A DNA stretch of 64,000 nucleotides from NCBI GenBank assembly GCA_003229305.1, contig QIDH01000058.1:27774-91773 (forward strand), written 5' to 3'. Position 1 is the first letter of the stretch; each line of letters begins with the position of its first letter. Made by a program: the position numbers and the translations under genes. The notes beneath the pieces are model-generated. The model saw only the letters and a list, made by a program, of their open reading frames with translations. It made no database searches and was not told the DNA's origin. Below, piece by piece: positions 9,467 through 21,534 of the stretch. Source of the DNA: Acidimicrobiia bacterium. Lineage in GTDB: Bacteria; Actinomycetota; Acidimicrobiia; Spongiisociales; Spongiisociaceae.

Positions 9467-11403
9467 CAGTCGGCATCCACGCCGGCGACCAGGGGCGTTG
9501 GACTGCCACCAAGGAGCTGCGTCAGGATCCGGGCGGCGGCCGGGGCCGCTACTGCACCTCCCGAACCTCCCTCGTCAACCATCACCACAACAACGAACTC
9601 AGGGTTGCTGATTGGGGCAACGCCGGCGAACCAGGCCGTTGCTGCGTGCCGTAGCCCCTCTGCATCAACGAAACCCTGAGCGGTACCGGTCTTGCCTCCC
9701 ATTTGGAGCTCGAGACCGTCCAGCCCTGAAAAGGCGGCCGCGGCCGTTCCGCCTGTGCGAACCACCGAACCCATGTCGGCCAATAGGCTCGCAACGACGG
9801 ACGGGTCGATTTCTGGGGTCCGCAATGGGCGTGGCCCAAAATCTCTCACAATCTCGCCGTTGGCATCCACGATCTTGTCTACAACCTGGGGTTGGTAGAC
9901 GGTGCCGCCGTTGACCATCGTCGCGTATGCGGTGGCCAGCTGAATCGGCGTGACAAGAATCGATCCCTGCCCCACAGCCAAGTTCATCAGATCGCCACCA
10001 AGCCAGCCCTCCTGCCTGACCCGCCATGGCTGCGTGACCTGCCACTCGTCGAAGAGTTCACGGTCTGGCAGGATGCCGGCGGTCTCGAACGGGAGATCGA
10101 CCTGGGTCCTGCGCCCAAACCCAAGCACCGATGCCCAGTCTTGAAGGATATCTTCGTCTTCTGTGCCCTTGAAATCGCGCCAGATCGAGAGGGCGAGCTC
10201 CCAGAAGTAGATATTGCACGACCGTCGAAAAGCGTCGTGGATGTTCTGGAACCCGTCTGACGCCCTCGTCCAGTTCTGGTAGACGAGCTGGGAGTCGTCC
10301 ACGAAGTCGGCCCTCAGCTGAGCAGAACACTCGATCGTCTGCTCTACGCTCGTCGTATCCCTAGGAAATATGCCTTCCATCATCGCGGTGATGTAGGTGA
10401 CGGCTTTGAAAGTCGACGCCGGCGGCTTTAGACCTTGTATCGCCAGGTTGTTGAAGGCGAAGTCCTCGGAAAGGCTCGCGAACTCGTCCTCACCGATGCC
10501 GCCGACAAAGGCCTGGGGCTCAAACGACGGATACGAGCCCATGGCAACGATCTCGCCAGTGTCAACCCTCATCACCAGCGCCGTCGCTCGCTCCGTCGGC
10601 AGCGTTCTCCTATCGGCCGGTTCCTTTTCGTCCTTGCGGTCTTGAGCGAGCACAATGACGTCGGCCAGGATCTGTTCGACGACCCGCTGAGTGACCGAAT
10701 CGATCGTTAGCCAGAGGGTATCTCCCTGAACCGGATCGGATGCGTCCACCTGGTCGAGGATGTCTCCCTGGGCGTTGATCGTGTATCTGACCAGGCCTGG
10801 GGTTCCCTGCAGAAATGTGTCGTATTCTCGTTCCACACCAAGCTTGCCAACGACAACGTTGGGATCGAGGTCTGGGTTCCGCTCCAGATCACCACTCGAG
10901 GGAAGGCCTATGTGGCCAAGCACGTGGGCCATCAAAGAGCCTTCGAGGTAGAGGCGCTCTGGCAAGGCCTCGACAGTGACACCAGGCAGATCGAGACGCT
11001 GCTCCAAAACCGTGTATGCCATGTCTGCGGTGATATCCATGTCCGAAATGAAGGCGACCTGGCCACTGCCGGCCCTCTCCAATTCGGATCGAATCACGAT
11101 TGGGCCGACTTCGAGAATCGCCGACAGCCGCGAAACCACCTGATCCTCGGCTTCGTTGCTGAGTACGGCTCGGTCCACGACAACTACCAGCTCTGAGCGG
11201 CTGGTCGCAAGAGGGATCCCGTTGGCATCGACTATGTCGCCCCTCGGAGCGATCTGGGATTCCGTAGCGATGGTGCTGTTTTCCGCCGCTGCCGCATAGA
11301 GGGCTCCTTCAGCGAGTTGAACAAACCACAAGCGGACAAACAACACCGAAAGCAGGCCGGCAAAAACCACGCCAAGGGTTGCTAGACGCCAACCAAACCT
11401 CAT
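9466..11403 (-). CDS. mrdA: Penicillin-binding protein 2 (transpeptidase)
   Basis: 'GLKPPASTFKAVT' (SxxK), 'GGKTGTAQ' (KTG), N-terminal TM; next to rodA. Confidence 0.94.
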   Translation of the reverse strand: MRFGWRLATLGVVFAGLLSVLFVRLWFVQLAEGALYAAAAENSTIATESQIAPRGDIVDANGIPLATSRSELVVVVDRAVLSNEAEDQVVSRLSAILEVGPIVIRSELERAGSGQVAFISDMDITADMAYTVLEQRLDLPGVTVEALPERLYLEGSLMAHVLGHIGLPSSGDLERNPDLDPNVVVGKLGVEREYDTFLQGTPGLVRYTINAQGDILDQVDASDPVQGDTLWLTIDSVTQRVVEQILADVIVLAQDRKDEKEPADRRTLPTERATALVMRVDTGEIVAMGSYPSFEPQAFVGGIGEDEFASLSEDFAFNNLAIQGLKPPASTFKAVTYITAMMEGIFPRDTTSVEQTIECSAQLRADFVDDSQLVYQNWTRASDGFQNIHDAFRRSCNIYFWELALSIWRDFKGTEDEDILQDWASVLGFGRRTQVDLPFETAGILPDRELFDEWQVTQPWRVRQEGWLGGDLMNLAVGQGSILVTPIQLATAYATMVNGGTVYQPQVVDKIVDANGEIVRDFGPRPLRTPEIDPSVVASLLADMGSVVRTGGTAAAAFSGLDGLELQMGGKTGTAQGFVDAEGLRHAATAWFAGVAPISNPEFVVVVMVDEGGSGGAVAAPAAARILTQLLGGSPTPLVAGVDAD

Positions 11404-11909
11404 AGAAGCGACACCTTGTGGTGCCGATCGTCTCCGATGTACGACGTCACCAGCGGCAATACTGCCAAACCGAGAATCACGTTGTAGACAGGGACCAACA
11501 AGAGTGACCTCTGAACCTCAGGATCGTTGAGCATTCCCTGACCGAACAGAGTACCCACGACTGCAACCAACAGGACACCAAGGAGAGAGAGCAAGCCGAC
11601 CGCAATCCCTGTTGCAACTGGGCTGAAGTCGTAACGATCCCTAGTCCGGACTCCGACCAGGGCCACGAGGGTGAACGACAGAGCCTGGAGGCCGAGCGGG
11701 GCTGAGCCAAACAGGTCGATCAGCACCCCACCGGTGAATCCGAGTAATACTGCCGGCTCCGAATCCAGCCAGCGGATACAGGCTATGACCGTCACAAGCA
11801 CGATGTCCCCCGCCACGTCGAGGGGACGCACCCTTGCGAACAGAGTCGTCTGCAGAAGCACCGCGAGCACGACGGACAGCAGCGAAAAGCCGATCTCACG
11901 CGTTTGCAT
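11400..11909 (-). CDS. mreD: Rod shape-determining protein MreD
   Basis: Small multi-TM protein between mreC and mrdA; start at MQTREIGF. Confidence 0.85.
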   Translation of the reverse strand: MQTREIGFSLLSVVLAVLLQTTLFARVRPLDVAGDIVLVTVIACIRWLDSEPAVLLGFTGGVLIDLFGSAPLGLQALSFTLVALVGVRTRDRYDFSPVATGIAVGLLSLLGVLLVAVVGTLFGQGMLNDPEVQRSLLLVPVYNVILGLAVLPLVTSYIGDDRHHKVSLL

Positions 11910-12858
11910 CTGGGTCCTGCTCGCCTTCGCCTGACTCGTCGCCAGGGATCGTGGTCGCGGTCGGCTCGCCGTCTGTTGACTCCTCGACGATGGGATCCTC
12001 TTCAACTGGAACCGCAGTATCGGGCGGCCACGGGATGATCGAGACGAACGTCAGGCGTTCGATGTCGGCGAGCGGCGCTACCTCGACCTCGAACTGTCCT
12101 GCTACCGGAGCGGCAGATTCGAGGGCCGTGCCGACCAGCAGCCCCCTCGGGTATTGCGTGGATGACTCGTAAGGTCCGTAGGTTCTGAGCAGATCTCCCT
12201 GAACCACCAGCGTGGCCGTGTCAGAGAACACCCGAAGGGTCAACGAACCGTTACCGCCTGCCTGAACGAGACCACGGGTCTGGTCCTCGAGCAAGACGAC
12301 GATCCCTGGTGCGTTGGGCGAAGTAATGGGAACAATCGACGAATTCGCCTCTGACACCTCGGCGACGACACCGACCAGGGCGCCCTCTGCGTCGACCACA
12401 GGCTGGCCAACGGCCACACCGTCCACCGTCCCCTTGTCCACGGTGAACGCGAAATCGAGCGTACCTCCCCTTCCGGTGACTTCGGCAGCAATTCCAACGT
12501 CTTCCAGGTCGTCCGGCAAGTCAAGGCCAAGCAGGTCGCGTAGCGCTCCGTTCTCGTTGGTGATCGTGTCCACCTGGGCGACGTTCTGCTCGAGCTCGGT
12601 GATGCGATCGCGCAATCTGGCGTTCTCTTCTCGGAGTCCCGCAAGATTGGCCAAGCCGTCCGCAAAGTCGACGATCGGATCAACAACCTTGTTGAGCAGG
12701 CCCTGGACAGGAGAGGCCAAGCTCTGTGCGCCGCTGCGAAGCGTGCCGGCGACGCCTTCGCTTGAAGATCTTATGTCGAATGTCATGAGGAGGAACGACA
12801 GAACGACCAGGCTCGTGGCCACAACGGCCGAACGATCGGTTCGACCGTACGGTCTCAT
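11896..12858 (-). CDS. mreC: Rod shape-determining protein MreC
   Basis: N-terminal TM, coiled coil, 'VTGRGGTLDFAFTVDKGTVDGV'; between mreB and mreD. Confidence 0.93.
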   Translation of the reverse strand: MRPYGRTDRSAVVATSLVVLSFLLMTFDIRSSSEGVAGTLRSGAQSLASPVQGLLNKVVDPIVDFADGLANLAGLREENARLRDRITELEQNVAQVDTITNENGALRDLLGLDLPDDLEDVGIAAEVTGRGGTLDFAFTVDKGTVDGVAVGQPVVDAEGALVGVVAEVSEANSSIVPITSPNAPGIVVLLEDQTRGLVQAGGNGSLTLRVFSDTATLVVQGDLLRTYGPYESSTQYPRGLLVGTALESAAPVAGQFEVEVAPLADIERLTFVSIIPWPPDTAVPVEEDPIVEESTDGEPTATTIPGDESGEGEQDPDANA

Positions 12859-12919
12859 GGGCGCGCCCCAGGCAGGTCACCAGATACGCCGGGTTCCGGC
12901 CTCGTAGTCTGCACTTCTA

Positions 12920-13951
12920 TCAGGGACGACTCGAAGACACCAGCACGCTGTGAAGCAGTTCGAATTCCTCGAGACACTTGCCAGAACCGATAACGACCGA
13001 CTGCAGCGGACGATCGGTTGTCACGATCGGCATGCCGGTCTCGTATGCGAGCCTGTGGTCCAACCCCCGCAGCAATGCGCCACCACCGGTTATCACAATT
13101 CCGTGCTCCATGATGTCGGCGGCCAACTCAGGAGGGGTCTTGTCAAGCGTGTATTTCACTGCGTCGACGACCGACTGGACCGGCTCTTCGACGGCCTCAC
13201 GAATCTCCGGACTCGAAAGCAGGACTGTTTTGGGTAGACCTGAGATAAGGTCTCGACCCCTGACCTCCGCGCTGGGTTCCTCCGGATATGGGAAGGCCGA
13301 GCCGATCGCCATCTTGATCTGTTCGGCCGTTCGTTCGCCCAGCAACAAATTGTATTCCTTCTTGACCCAGTCGATTATCGCCTCGTCGAGTTCGTCACCA
13401 CCCACCCTGACGCTCCTGGACACCACGATTCCGCCGAGAGAAATGACCGCAACCTCGGTCGTACCGCCTCCGATGTCGACGATCATTGATCCAGCCGGTT
13501 CATGCACCGGCATGCCTGAGCCGATGGCGGCCGCCATTGGCTCTTCGATCGTATAGGCCCGTCTGGCACCAGCGTGATATGCAGCTTCTTCCACCGCTCT
13601 GCGCTCGACCCCTGTGATCCCTGACGGCACACAGATGACGATGCGAGGCTTGGCCCACCGGCGCCTGTGGACCTTCTGGATGAAGTAGCGCAACATCTTT
13701 TCTGTTATGTCGAAATCGGCGATGACCCCATCACGGAGTGGCCGGATCGCCCTTATATGCGAAGGGGTCCTGCCAATCATCCGTTTGGCCTCCATCCCGA
13801 CCGCCAGCGCCTGGTTGGTCTCCGTATTGATGGCGACAACCGACGGCTCATTCAGGATGATGCCGCGGTTGCGAACGAATACAAGTGTGTTGGCGGTCCC
13901 TAGATCTACGGCCATGTCCTGGCCAGCAAAGGAAAAGGGGCTGTCAGCCAT
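12920..13951 (-). CDS. mreB: Rod shape-determining protein MreB
   Basis: '[30 protein letters not shown]', '[21 protein letters not shown]'. Confidence 0.97.
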   Translation of the reverse strand: MADSPFSFAGQDMAVDLGTANTLVFVRNRGIILNEPSVVAINTETNQALAVGMEAKRMIGRTPSHIRAIRPLRDGVIADFDITEKMLRYFIQKVHRRRWAKPRIVICVPSGITGVERRAVEEAAYHAGARRAYTIEEPMAAAIGSGMPVHEPAGSMIVDIGGGTTEVAVISLGGIVVSRSVRVGGDELDEAIIDWVKKEYNLLLGERTAEQIKMAIGSAFPYPEEPSAEVRGRDLISGLPKTVLLSSPEIREAVEEPVQSVVDAVKYTLDKTPPELAADIMEHGIVITGGGALLRGLDHRLAYETGMPIVTTDRPLQSVVIGSGKCLEEFELLHSVLVSSSRP

Positions 13952-14035
13952 ACCTACCCCGAGGGTTGATTACGCACCGTGGAGTCTAGTTGGATCGGCG
14001 GCGATAGCCAGACGAGTTGTTTTTTGGCATCTCGA

Positions 14036-14440
14036 TCACGAAAACCAGATGGCCAGCTCTCGAACCGCGCTGTCGAGCGAATCGCTCCCATGCACGAGAT
14101 TCTCCTGAACCTCCGTCGCGTGATCACCACGTATCGAGCCAGGCGACGCCTCGGCAGGATTCGTTACGCCAATCGTCAACCTCGCAGCCGAGACTGCCGA
14201 TTCTCCTGACCACTCCATCGCCATCACCGGGCCAGAGGTGATGAACTCGATCAGCGAACCGTAGAACGGTTTGCCATCATGCTCTGCGTAGTGGCGTCCG
14301 GCGAGTTCCTCGCTCGGTGTCAACAAATGGGCCCGTTCAAGGCGAAAACCTTTGCGTTCAAATCGGGAGATTACCTCACCAATCAGGCCACGTCTCACGC
14401 CATCTGGTTTCACCATGATGAAAGTCTTCTCGGATGCCAT
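14036..14440 (-). CDS. ndk: Nucleoside diphosphate kinase
   Basis: '[28 protein letters not shown]', '[14 protein letters not shown]', active-site 'NLVHGSDS'. Confidence 0.95.
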   Translation of the reverse strand: MASEKTFIMVKPDGVRRGLIGEVISRFERKGFRLERAHLLTPSEELAGRHYAEHDGKPFYGSLIEFITSGPVMAMEWSGESAVSAARLTIGVTNPAEASPGSIRGDHATEVQENLVHGSDSLDSAVRELAIWFS

Positions 14441-14538
14441 GCGGCCAATCCCTCGTTCGATGTCGGCGTACGATCCTACAGGTGCTCCGGCGATCAGGAG
14501 CCGGTCTGGGTCGATTGGTTTCGGTCGGGTCGGGTCAG

Positions 14539-15843
14539 TCAGGTCAGCGACATCAGAACGGGACGCGCTTCGCCAATTACATATAGAGATCCGGTCACCA
14601 AGAGGGCGCCATCACGTTCGGTGATCGCCAAGGCCTCGGCCACGGCCTGACCTACGCCTGGGACAACGATTACTTCGTCTGATTCTGTCAACACGCTGCG
14701 AACAGAATCTTCGAGCACCTCTGGATCGGTGGCACGCGGAGAGTCGGCCGCAGTCACGATTGCCGTCCCGATCAGGCCATCGAGGTGCGCCAACATACCT
14801 CTTACGTCTTTGTCATCCAGTATCCCGATCACGAGATTCCACCGATAGTCATCGAACTCCTCCACGATGGTCTCGGCCAACGCTCGCATCGCCTGCTCGT
14901 TGTGCGCCCCGTCGACCAACACGAGCGGATCTCGGCTGATGACCTCGATCCGACCAGGAGAACGGACTTCTGCAACACCTTGGCGTACCGCATCCTCAGA
15001 TAGTGGTCGCCCGAAGATTTCCTCGGCGGCGGCAATCGCCACTGCCAAATTGCTGACCTGGTGTCGACCGTATAGGGGCAGGGCAACGCCTGAGTACTTC
15101 TCATGGACACCCTGGATATCCGCGAGATGCCCGCCAACGGCGGCGAAATCCTCGGCGACCGAAAAATCACGATCGAGTGCCCGCCAGCTTGCTCCCACGT
15201 CTGCCGCTCTCCTGGCCGCCATCTCGGAGACCACTTCGGGGACATCACCGGTGATCAGGGTGGCTCCTGGCTTCACAATTGCCAGCTTCTCGGCAGCGAT
15301 CGACTCGATCGTGTTACCGAGATACTCTGTGTGATCGATGGCGACAGACGTCAGCACTGCGACCTGCGCGTCTGCAACGTTCGTTGCATCCAGTCGACCG
15401 CCGAGCCCGACCTCAATCACCGCGATGTCCACGGCATTGGTCGCGAAGAAGGCGAAGGCTCCAGCCGCAGACAGCTCGAAATAGGTTGCCCTCTCGCCAG
15501 TGCGCCTTTCCAGCAGGTCCACGAAGGGCGCGACGTCTGCAATGGCCTCCGCAAACTCCTCTCGACTGGCCACCTCGCTCGCAATCGCGAACCTCTCCTC
15601 GATACGTTCGAGGTGAGGAGAAGTGAAGGTTCCTATCTTTAGACCGTGGGCCGTGAGGATCGAGGTGATGATCCTGGCGACGGTGGTTTTTCCATTGGTG
15701 CCTGTGACGTGCACCATCGCCATCGAATCCTGCGGCCGACCCATCAGATCCAGGAGCTCTCTGATGCGATCCAGGCCAGGCCTGACTCCGAGGCCTACAT
15801 GGGAATCCAGGTACTCAACCGCCTGCTCGTAGGTCTCGATCAT
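14539..15843 (-). CDS. folC: Folylpolyglutamate/dihydrofolate synthase
   Basis: '[14 protein letters not shown]', '[13 protein letters not shown]', '[12 protein letters not shown]', 'VDGAHNEQA'. Confidence 0.95.
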   Translation of the reverse strand: MIETYEQAVEYLDSHVGLGVRPGLDRIRELLDLMGRPQDSMAMVHVTGTNGKTTVARIITSILTAHGLKIGTFTSPHLERIEERFAIASEVASREEFAEAIADVAPFVDLLERRTGERATYFELSAAGAFAFFATNAVDIAVIEVGLGGRLDATNVADAQVAVLTSVAIDHTEYLGNTIESIAAEKLAIVKPGATLITGDVPEVVSEMAARRAADVGASWRALDRDFSVAEDFAAVGGHLADIQGVHEKYSGVALPLYGRHQVSNLAVAIAAAEEIFGRPLSEDAVRQGVAEVRSPGRIEVISRDPLVLVDGAHNEQAMRALAETIVEEFDDYRWNLVIGILDDKDVRGMLAHLDGLIGTAIVTAADSPRATDPEVLEDSVRSVLTESDEVIVVPGVGQAVAEALAITERDGALLVTGSLYVIGEARPVLMSLT

Positions 15844-18440
15844 TCGCCGAGGTCTGCCAGTTGGGCGACCAACCGATCAATGATCGATCTAGCTTCGGCA
15901 GCTTTGCCCTCTTCCTTCGCAACAACCTCCGCAGGCGCCTTGTGTCGGAACGTGGAGTTGCCAAGTTTGGCCTCCGCCTTGCTCAGATCGACTCTTGTCG
16001 CTGCCAGGCGCTTGAGCACCCGTTCGCGTTCCGCCTCCAGGTCGATCAACCCCTCAAGGGCTACAAAGACCTGGACCGGCCCTGCGACAACGCGTGAATA
16101 GCCCTCCTCTGAATCCCGAGTTCCTTCCAGGAGTGTCGCCGAGGCCAGGGACTCGAGCTGGGTACGCCACCAGGGTTCCACCAATCCGTCCGGGTCGTCG
16201 AGGATCGGTGCCAAGGGTTGGCGAGGTGAGATGGCGTGATCTGATCGGAATCGGCGAATACCCGAAACCAACTCTTGCAACCTGTCGACGTTCAAGGGGG
16301 CCTCGACCTCAAGAGGTGTTGGCCATTTGGCCGTGATCAGCAAGCCGTCAGCCACCAGGTGAGACCAAAGCTCCTCGGTGACGAACGGAATGGCAGGATG
16401 AAAATATTTCAGAATGTCCCTGAGCACGACTCCCAGGGTCGCCTTCGTATTGGAGGCCATGGCTCCGTCGCCCTGCAGAGCAGGTTTGGCCATCTCCAGG
16501 TACCAGTCGAACACCTCTGACCAGGCGAATGAGTACAGAGCGGAAAACGCATCGGAGAACCGATATTCTTCCATCAGCCGATCAACCTCAGTCCCAACTG
16601 TCGCCAGCCGCGCCAAGATCCATCGATCCTCTGGACTTGGATTATCCGGATATCCACCGCTCGATGGTGTCTCACCTATATCCAGGTATTGGCGGGCGAA
16701 CCGCACCGCGTTCCAAAGTTTGTTAGCAAACCTCCGAGCCGCGTCGACCCATTCTTCATTGAATGGGACATCGTGGCCTGGGGCTGCCGCTTGGAGAAGG
16801 CTGAGCCTCACAGCGTCGGTGCCATAGGCCTGCGCGAGCTCACGTGGATCGACCGCGTTCCCGCTCGATTTTGACATTTTCGAGCCGTCGGCGGCGCGTA
16901 CCAGACCGTGGATCACAACGTCTGAAAAAGGTGCCTCACCTGTGAACCGCAGGCCCATCATCATCATCCTGGCCACCCAGAAAAAGATGATGTCAAACCC
17001 GGTCACGAGAACGTCTGTTGGGTAGAAACGCTCCAGGTCGTCTGTCTCGTTCGGCCACCCCAGTGTCGAAAACGGCCACAGGGCACTCGAGAACCAGGTG
17101 TCGAGCACGTCCTCATCCGGTCGGAACGCCGAACCGCCGCACTCCTCGCACTCCGTTGGCGGCTGAGCGGACACCACGACGCGGCCGTCGGCCTCGCAGT
17201 AGAAGGCGGGAATCCGGTGACCCCACCAGAGTTGTCGGCTCACGCACCAGTCCCGCAGATTCTCCATCCAGTGGAAATAGTTCTTCTCCCACCGCTGTGG
17301 AACGAAGCGGGTCTTGCCCTCCCTGACAGCGGCGATCGCCGGGCCAACGAGGTCCTCGACCTTCACGAACCACTGGGTCGACAGCAACGGCTCGACCACC
17401 TGGCCACTCCTCGAACAGTGCCCGACGCTATGTCGATGGGGTTCGACTTTCACCAAAAAGCCCCCTGCCTCCAGAGCCTCCTTTACGGCCAGGCGTGCTT
17501 CGAAACGATCGAGCCCGGCGAACTCTCCGGCGGCTTCAGTCATGGCCGCGTCCTCACCGATCACCGCAATGGCCTCGAGGCCTGCTCGCTGACCGATCTC
17601 GAAATCCATGGGATCGTGAGCCGGTGTCACCTTGACGGCCCCCGTCCCGAATCCGATCTCGACCGCCTTGTCCCCAACAATCGGAATCTCCCGACCCATC
17701 AACGGAAGGAGCAGCTTGGAGCCGATCAGATGCTGGTATCGCTCATCTTCAGGATGCACGGCAACCGCAGTGTCGCCGAGCATGGTCTCGGTCCGAGTGG
17801 TCGCCACAGTGATCGAACCGTTGCCGTCGACCAGTGGATAGGCGATGAACACGAGCTCGCCATCGACGTCCTTGTAGTCGACCTCGATCTCTGACAGGGC
17901 GGTCTGCAAGCCTGGCGACCAGTTGATGATTCGCTGACCCCGATAGATCAGGCCTTCTTCATACAGGCGAATGAACACGGTCGTGACCGCATCCGACAAG
18001 CCCTCGTCCAGCGTGAAGCGCTCCCTCGACCAGTCGCAGGAGAATCCCAACGTGCGCATCTGGTCACTGATACTTCCACCGAACAACGCCTTCCAACGCC
18101 AGATCTGTTCTACGAACTTGTCTCGGCCCATTTCGTGGCGATCCAGGCCTTCATTCGCCAGGTCTTGCTCAACCACCATTTGCGTGGCGATCCCGGCGTG
18201 ATCCATGCCTGGCACCCACAACGCCGCATAGCCCTGCATGCGGCGGCGACGGATGATGACATCCTGGATCGAGAGATCCAGGGCATGACCCATATGAAGC
18301 ACCCCGGTCACGTTCGGTGGAGGGATGACGATCGTAAAGGGATCGCCATCGGGATTTATTTCAGGTCGAAACGAACCTGACGACTCCCACAATTCATACC
18401 AACGTTGCTCGACTGCTTTCGGATCGTACGTGGATTCCAT
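15840..18440 (-). CDS. valS: Valyl-tRNA synthetase
   Basis: '[15 protein letters not shown]' (HIGH-type), '[12 protein letters not shown]' (KMSKS), C-terminal coiled coil. Confidence 0.97.
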   Translation of the reverse strand: MESTYDPKAVEQRWYELWESSGSFRPEINPDGDPFTIVIPPPNVTGVLHMGHALDLSIQDVIIRRRRMQGYAALWVPGMDHAGIATQMVVEQDLANEGLDRHEMGRDKFVEQIWRWKALFGGSISDQMRTLGFSCDWSRERFTLDEGLSDAVTTVFIRLYEEGLIYRGQRIINWSPGLQTALSEIEVDYKDVDGELVFIAYPLVDGNGSITVATTRTETMLGDTAVAVHPEDERYQHLIGSKLLLPLMGREIPIVGDKAVEIGFGTGAVKVTPAHDPMDFEIGQRAGLEAIAVIGEDAAMTEAAGEFAGLDRFEARLAVKEALEAGGFLVKVEPHRHSVGHCSRSGQVVEPLLSTQWFVKVEDLVGPAIAAVREGKTRFVPQRWEKNYFHWMENLRDWCVSRQLWWGHRIPAFYCEADGRVVVSAQPPTECEECGGSAFRPDEDVLDTWFSSALWPFSTLGWPNETDDLERFYPTDVLVTGFDIIFFWVARMMMMGLRFTGEAPFSDVVIHGLVRAADGSKMSKSSGNAVDPRELAQAYGTDAVRLSLLQAAAPGHDVPFNEEWVDAARRFANKLWNAVRFARQYLDIGETPSSGGYPDNPSPEDRWILARLATVGTEVDRLMEEYRFSDAFSALYSFAWSEVFDWYLEMAKPALQGDGAMASNTKATLGVVLRDILKYFHPAIPFVTEELWSHLVADGLLITAKWPTPLEVEAPLNVDRLQELVSGIRRFRSDHAISPRQPLAPILDDPDGLVEPWWRTQLESLASATLLEGTRDSEEGYSRVVAGPVQVFVALEGLIDLEAERERVLKRLAATRVDLSKAEAKLGNSTFRHKAPAEVVAKEEGKAAEARSIIDRLVAQLADLGE

Positions 18441-18523
18441 AACGACCTTTGCTAGTCAGTGAAGCCGGTTCTGATGGGCCGGCGGCGGCAGAATACCAAG
18501 AGGGCGAGCGCCGGGTGCTTCTT

Positions 18524-19397
18524 CTAGCCGGCCCTGGCCGCCACGAAGGCTTTTACGGCGCCGACGATGGTCAGAAGACCTGCGATGGCGAAGCCGGCGA
18601 CCAGCAGAGGGGCGTCCTGGTCAGCCACTCCGTCGATGATGTCACCTGCCGATGGAAGAGCGACCCGCTCACCTCCGGCCTGATCGGCGGCCTGGCCGCC
18701 ACTCTCGCCGCCAGCCGATTCGCCGGCCGCCGATGGGCTCGTGGTCGTCGTGGTCGTCTCAGCCTCAGCCACAAGCCCGTCGTCCAGCGCGGCAGAGGTC
18801 GTCGGCGTCGTATCACTGTTTGGCGGCTCTTCGACAATGGACGTCGAGGTGACCCCCTGGTCCCCGGTAGTGGTTGTTGTGATTGGCACCGAGGTCGATG
18901 TGGTCGCAGTCGAAGTCGCCGGCGGAATTCGAGGCCCAATCGTGGTCGTTGTGCTGGAAGTGGCCGGCTGGAGACTCGTCGTCGTAGTGGTCGCAATCGT
19001 TGAAGTTGGCGGCGCAGGTTGGGTTGTAGGCGGGGGTTCGACAACGGTGGTCGTGGTAGGGGCAGAGGTGACCGTCGTTGTGCTGGGGACCGTCGTGGTC
19101 GTGGAGGTCCCGACGGTGGTGGTCGTCGTGGCAGCAGTGGTGGTTGTTGCGCCCGTTGTCGTCGTCTGGGCCTTGGTCGTAGATGTCGTGCTCGCTGGTC
19201 GGCTGTGGTGTGGATGCCCAGGCGGATCGGTTGGCGAGGTCGTATGGGTCGTCACCGTAAGGGCCAAGACACCATCGCTGCAAGACACCTGGTCCGAGCA
19301 CGCAGCAGCCGAGGCCGCCCCGACCCCCAACGCCAGTGAGGCCGCTCCAACCAGAATCAAGGCCGTCGCGGCCCCTATCACCCTGCGGATGTCGAGA
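18524..19397 (-). CDS. Thr-rich secreted/membrane-anchored protein of unknown function
   Basis: Signal-peptide-like N-terminus 'MSLDIRRVIGAATALILVGAASLALGVGAASA', long Thr-rich region, C-terminal hydrophobic helix 'LLVAGFAIAGLLTIVGAV'; strong strand-specific codon pattern. Confidence 0.7.
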
Positions 19398-19574
19398 GAC
19401 ATTCCGCACTTCCCTTCTCGCCAGTTCAGATCCAGCACTATATCCCTGGCACGATCGGGCAGAATACTGCGCCGAAATCACAAGCTTGGAATTTTCGGGT
19501 AGGTATTGCCAAGAACTACCGGAAAATGGGTCTGACGACCTATGAAAAAACTCCCCCTGAACACCCGATCGAGA

Positions 19575-20840
19575 TCAGGCTGATCGTTCTTGCGGCTCGT
19601 CGAGCTCATGAAGCGGGATGAGCGTCGGGTTCATGTTCGAGGACACGGCGTCTTCGTCGATCACCACGCGTCCAATATCCGAGCGAGAAGGCAGCTCGTA
19701 CATGGTGTCGAGAAGCACTTCCTCCATAATGGCGCGCAGCCCCCTCGCTCCTGTGCCACGCAACATCGCCTGATCGGCGATTGCGCCAAGTGCTTCCGGA
19801 GTAAACGCCAGTTCGACGCCGTCTAGCTCGAAAATGCGCGAATACTGCTTCACAAGAGAGTTCTTGGGCTGCTCGAGAATTTCGATCAGGGCGTCGAGTT
19901 CCAGATCATCAACCGTTGCAACAACCGGCAGCCGTCCGACGAATTCAGGAATGAGCCCATATTTCATCAAGTCTTCCGGCAGCACCTTGGCCAACAACTC
20001 ACCAGGACGACTGTCTTCCCTCTGCCGAACGTCTGCGCCGAACCCGACCGCCCTGTTCCCGACGCGTTTGCCGATCACATCTTCGAGACCGGCAAACGCT
20101 CCCCCGCAAATGAACAGAACATTGCTGGTATCGATCTGGATGAACTCCTGGTGCGGATGTTTGCGGCCGCCCTGGGGCGGAACCGACGCGATTGTCCCCT
20201 CGAGGATCTTGAGCAGGGCCTGTTGTACGCCTTCACCAGAAACGTCTCTTGTAATGGAGGGATTCTCGGCTTTACGAGCAATCTTGTCGATCTCGTCGAT
20301 GTAGATAATGCCTTGTTCCGCTCGTTTTACATCGTAATCGGCGGCCTGGATCAGCTTCAGGAGGATGTTCTCCACGTCCTCACCGACGTACCCCGCCTCC
20401 GTCAAAGCGGTCGCGTCCGCGATGGCGAACGGAACGTTCAGCTGCCTGGCAAGCGTCTGGGCAAGCAACGTCTTGCCGCAGCCGGTCGGGCCGACCATCA
20501 AAATGTTTGACTTGGCCAACTCGACTTCGTCTCGCCTCGTTTGCCCAGCCCGTACCCGCTTGTAGTGGTTGTAGACGGCCACCGACAAAACCCTCTTGGC
20601 CCGAATTTGGCCGATGACATAGTCGTCCAGGAAGGCCAGGATGTCTGCTGGTTTCGGAAGTTCAGCGAATTCGAGTTCTTCGGTGGTCGAGAATTCCTCC
20701 TCGATGATCTCGTTGCAGAGATCGATGCACTCGTCGCAGATGTAGACGCCAGGGCCGGCTATCAGCTTCTTGACCTGCTTCTGCGATTTGCCGCAGAAAC
20801 TGCACTTCAGGAGGTCGCCGCCCTCGCCGAACTTTGGCAC
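19575..20840 (-). CDS. clpX: ATP-dependent Clp protease ATP-binding subunit ClpX
   Basis: Zn finger '[13 protein letters not shown]...CDECIDLC', Walker A '[15 protein letters not shown]', '[13 protein letters not shown]'. Confidence 0.97.
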   Translation of the reverse strand: MPKFGEGGDLLKCSFCGKSQKQVKKLIAGPGVYICDECIDLCNEIIEEEFSTTEELEFAELPKPADILAFLDDYVIGQIRAKRVLSVAVYNHYKRVRAGQTRRDEVELAKSNILMVGPTGCGKTLLAQTLARQLNVPFAIADATALTEAGYVGEDVENILLKLIQAADYDVKRAEQGIIYIDEIDKIARKAENPSITRDVSGEGVQQALLKILEGTIASVPPQGGRKHPHQEFIQIDTSNVLFICGGAFAGLEDVIGKRVGNRAVGFGADVRQREDSRPGELLAKVLPEDLMKYGLIPEFVGRLPVVATVDDLELDALIEILEQPKNSLVKQYSRIFELDGVELAFTPEALGAIADQAMLRGTGARGLRAIMEEVLLDTMYELPSRSDIGRVVIDEDAVSSNMNPTLIPLHELDEPQERSA

Positions 20841-20841
20841 C

Positions 20842-21534
20842 TCAGGACCCGTCGCCGGTCACCGCCGCTAGCTCTCGGCGGCTCAGGATTTCATCGATGG
20901 CCCCGTACGCCTTTGCCTCTTCTGCGAGCATCCAAAAGTCTCTGTCGGTGTCGCTCGCGACCTTGTCGACGTCTTGGCCGGTGTGGTCTGAAAGGATCTG
21001 GTTCAACTGCTCACGCATCTTGAGAATGAGTTTCGCCTGAATCTCGATGTCGGTTGCCTGGCCTTGGGCTCCGCCGTGTGGCTGGTGGAGCATCACCCTT
21101 GCATGGGGAAGGGCGAACCGCTTGCCCTTGGCGCCTCCGGCCAGGATGACGGCAGCCGCTGAGGCAGCCATACCCATGCACACCGTGTTCACCTCAGGCT
21201 TGATGTACTGCATCGTGTCGTAGATGGCGAACAAGCTCGTGATCGAACCGCCCGGAGAGTTGATGTACAGGAAGATGTCCTTGTCGGCATCCTCGGACTC
21301 GAGATGGAGCATCTGGGCCATGATCAGGTTGGCAACCGCATCGTCGATCGGTGTGCCCAAGAAAATTATTCGGTCCTTCAGCAATCGTGAGTAGATATCG
21401 AATGCCCGCTCGCCGCGGCTGGTCGTCTCGACAACGGTCGGGACCAGGTAGTTCTCAGCTCGCATCAGTTCCCCCTTCGGGTTCGTCGTCCCCGCCGTGT
21501 TGGGCATCGGGGTCGGTGTCGTCAGAAACGTCAT
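20842..21534 (-). CDS. clpP: ATP-dependent Clp protease proteolytic subunit (start may be 21465)
   Basis: '[25 protein letters not shown]', '[16 protein letters not shown]' (Ser), 'MLHQPHGG' (His). Confidence 0.95.
   Translation of the reverse strand: MTFLTTPTPMPNTAGTTNPKGELMRAENYLVPTVVETTSRGERAFDIYSRLLKDRIIFLGTPIDDAVANLIMAQMLHLESEDADKDIFLYINSPGGSITSLFAIYDTMQYIKPEVNTVCMGMAASAAAVILAGGAKGKRFALPHARVMLHQPHGGAQGQATDIEIQAKLILKMREQLNQILSDHTGQDVDKVASDTDRDFWMLAEEAKAYGAIDEILSRRELAAVTGDGS

Noticed and set aside
18590-18660. LPSAG as a sortase signal in the Thr-rich protein
   Set aside because: The motif is too far from the TM helix and no clear basic tail follows; not called as sortase substrate.
18700-19250. 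Repetitive GTGGTCGTnGT tract as a CRISPR or tandem-repeat array
   Set aside because: Explained by Thr codons (ACC/ACG/ACA/ACT) of a secreted protein; no regular repeat/spacer units.
19492-19526. TTTTCGGGTAG...CTACCGGAAAA inverted repeat after clpX
   Set aside because: One mismatch and a 13-nt loop; could be a terminator or chance; not enough support to call.
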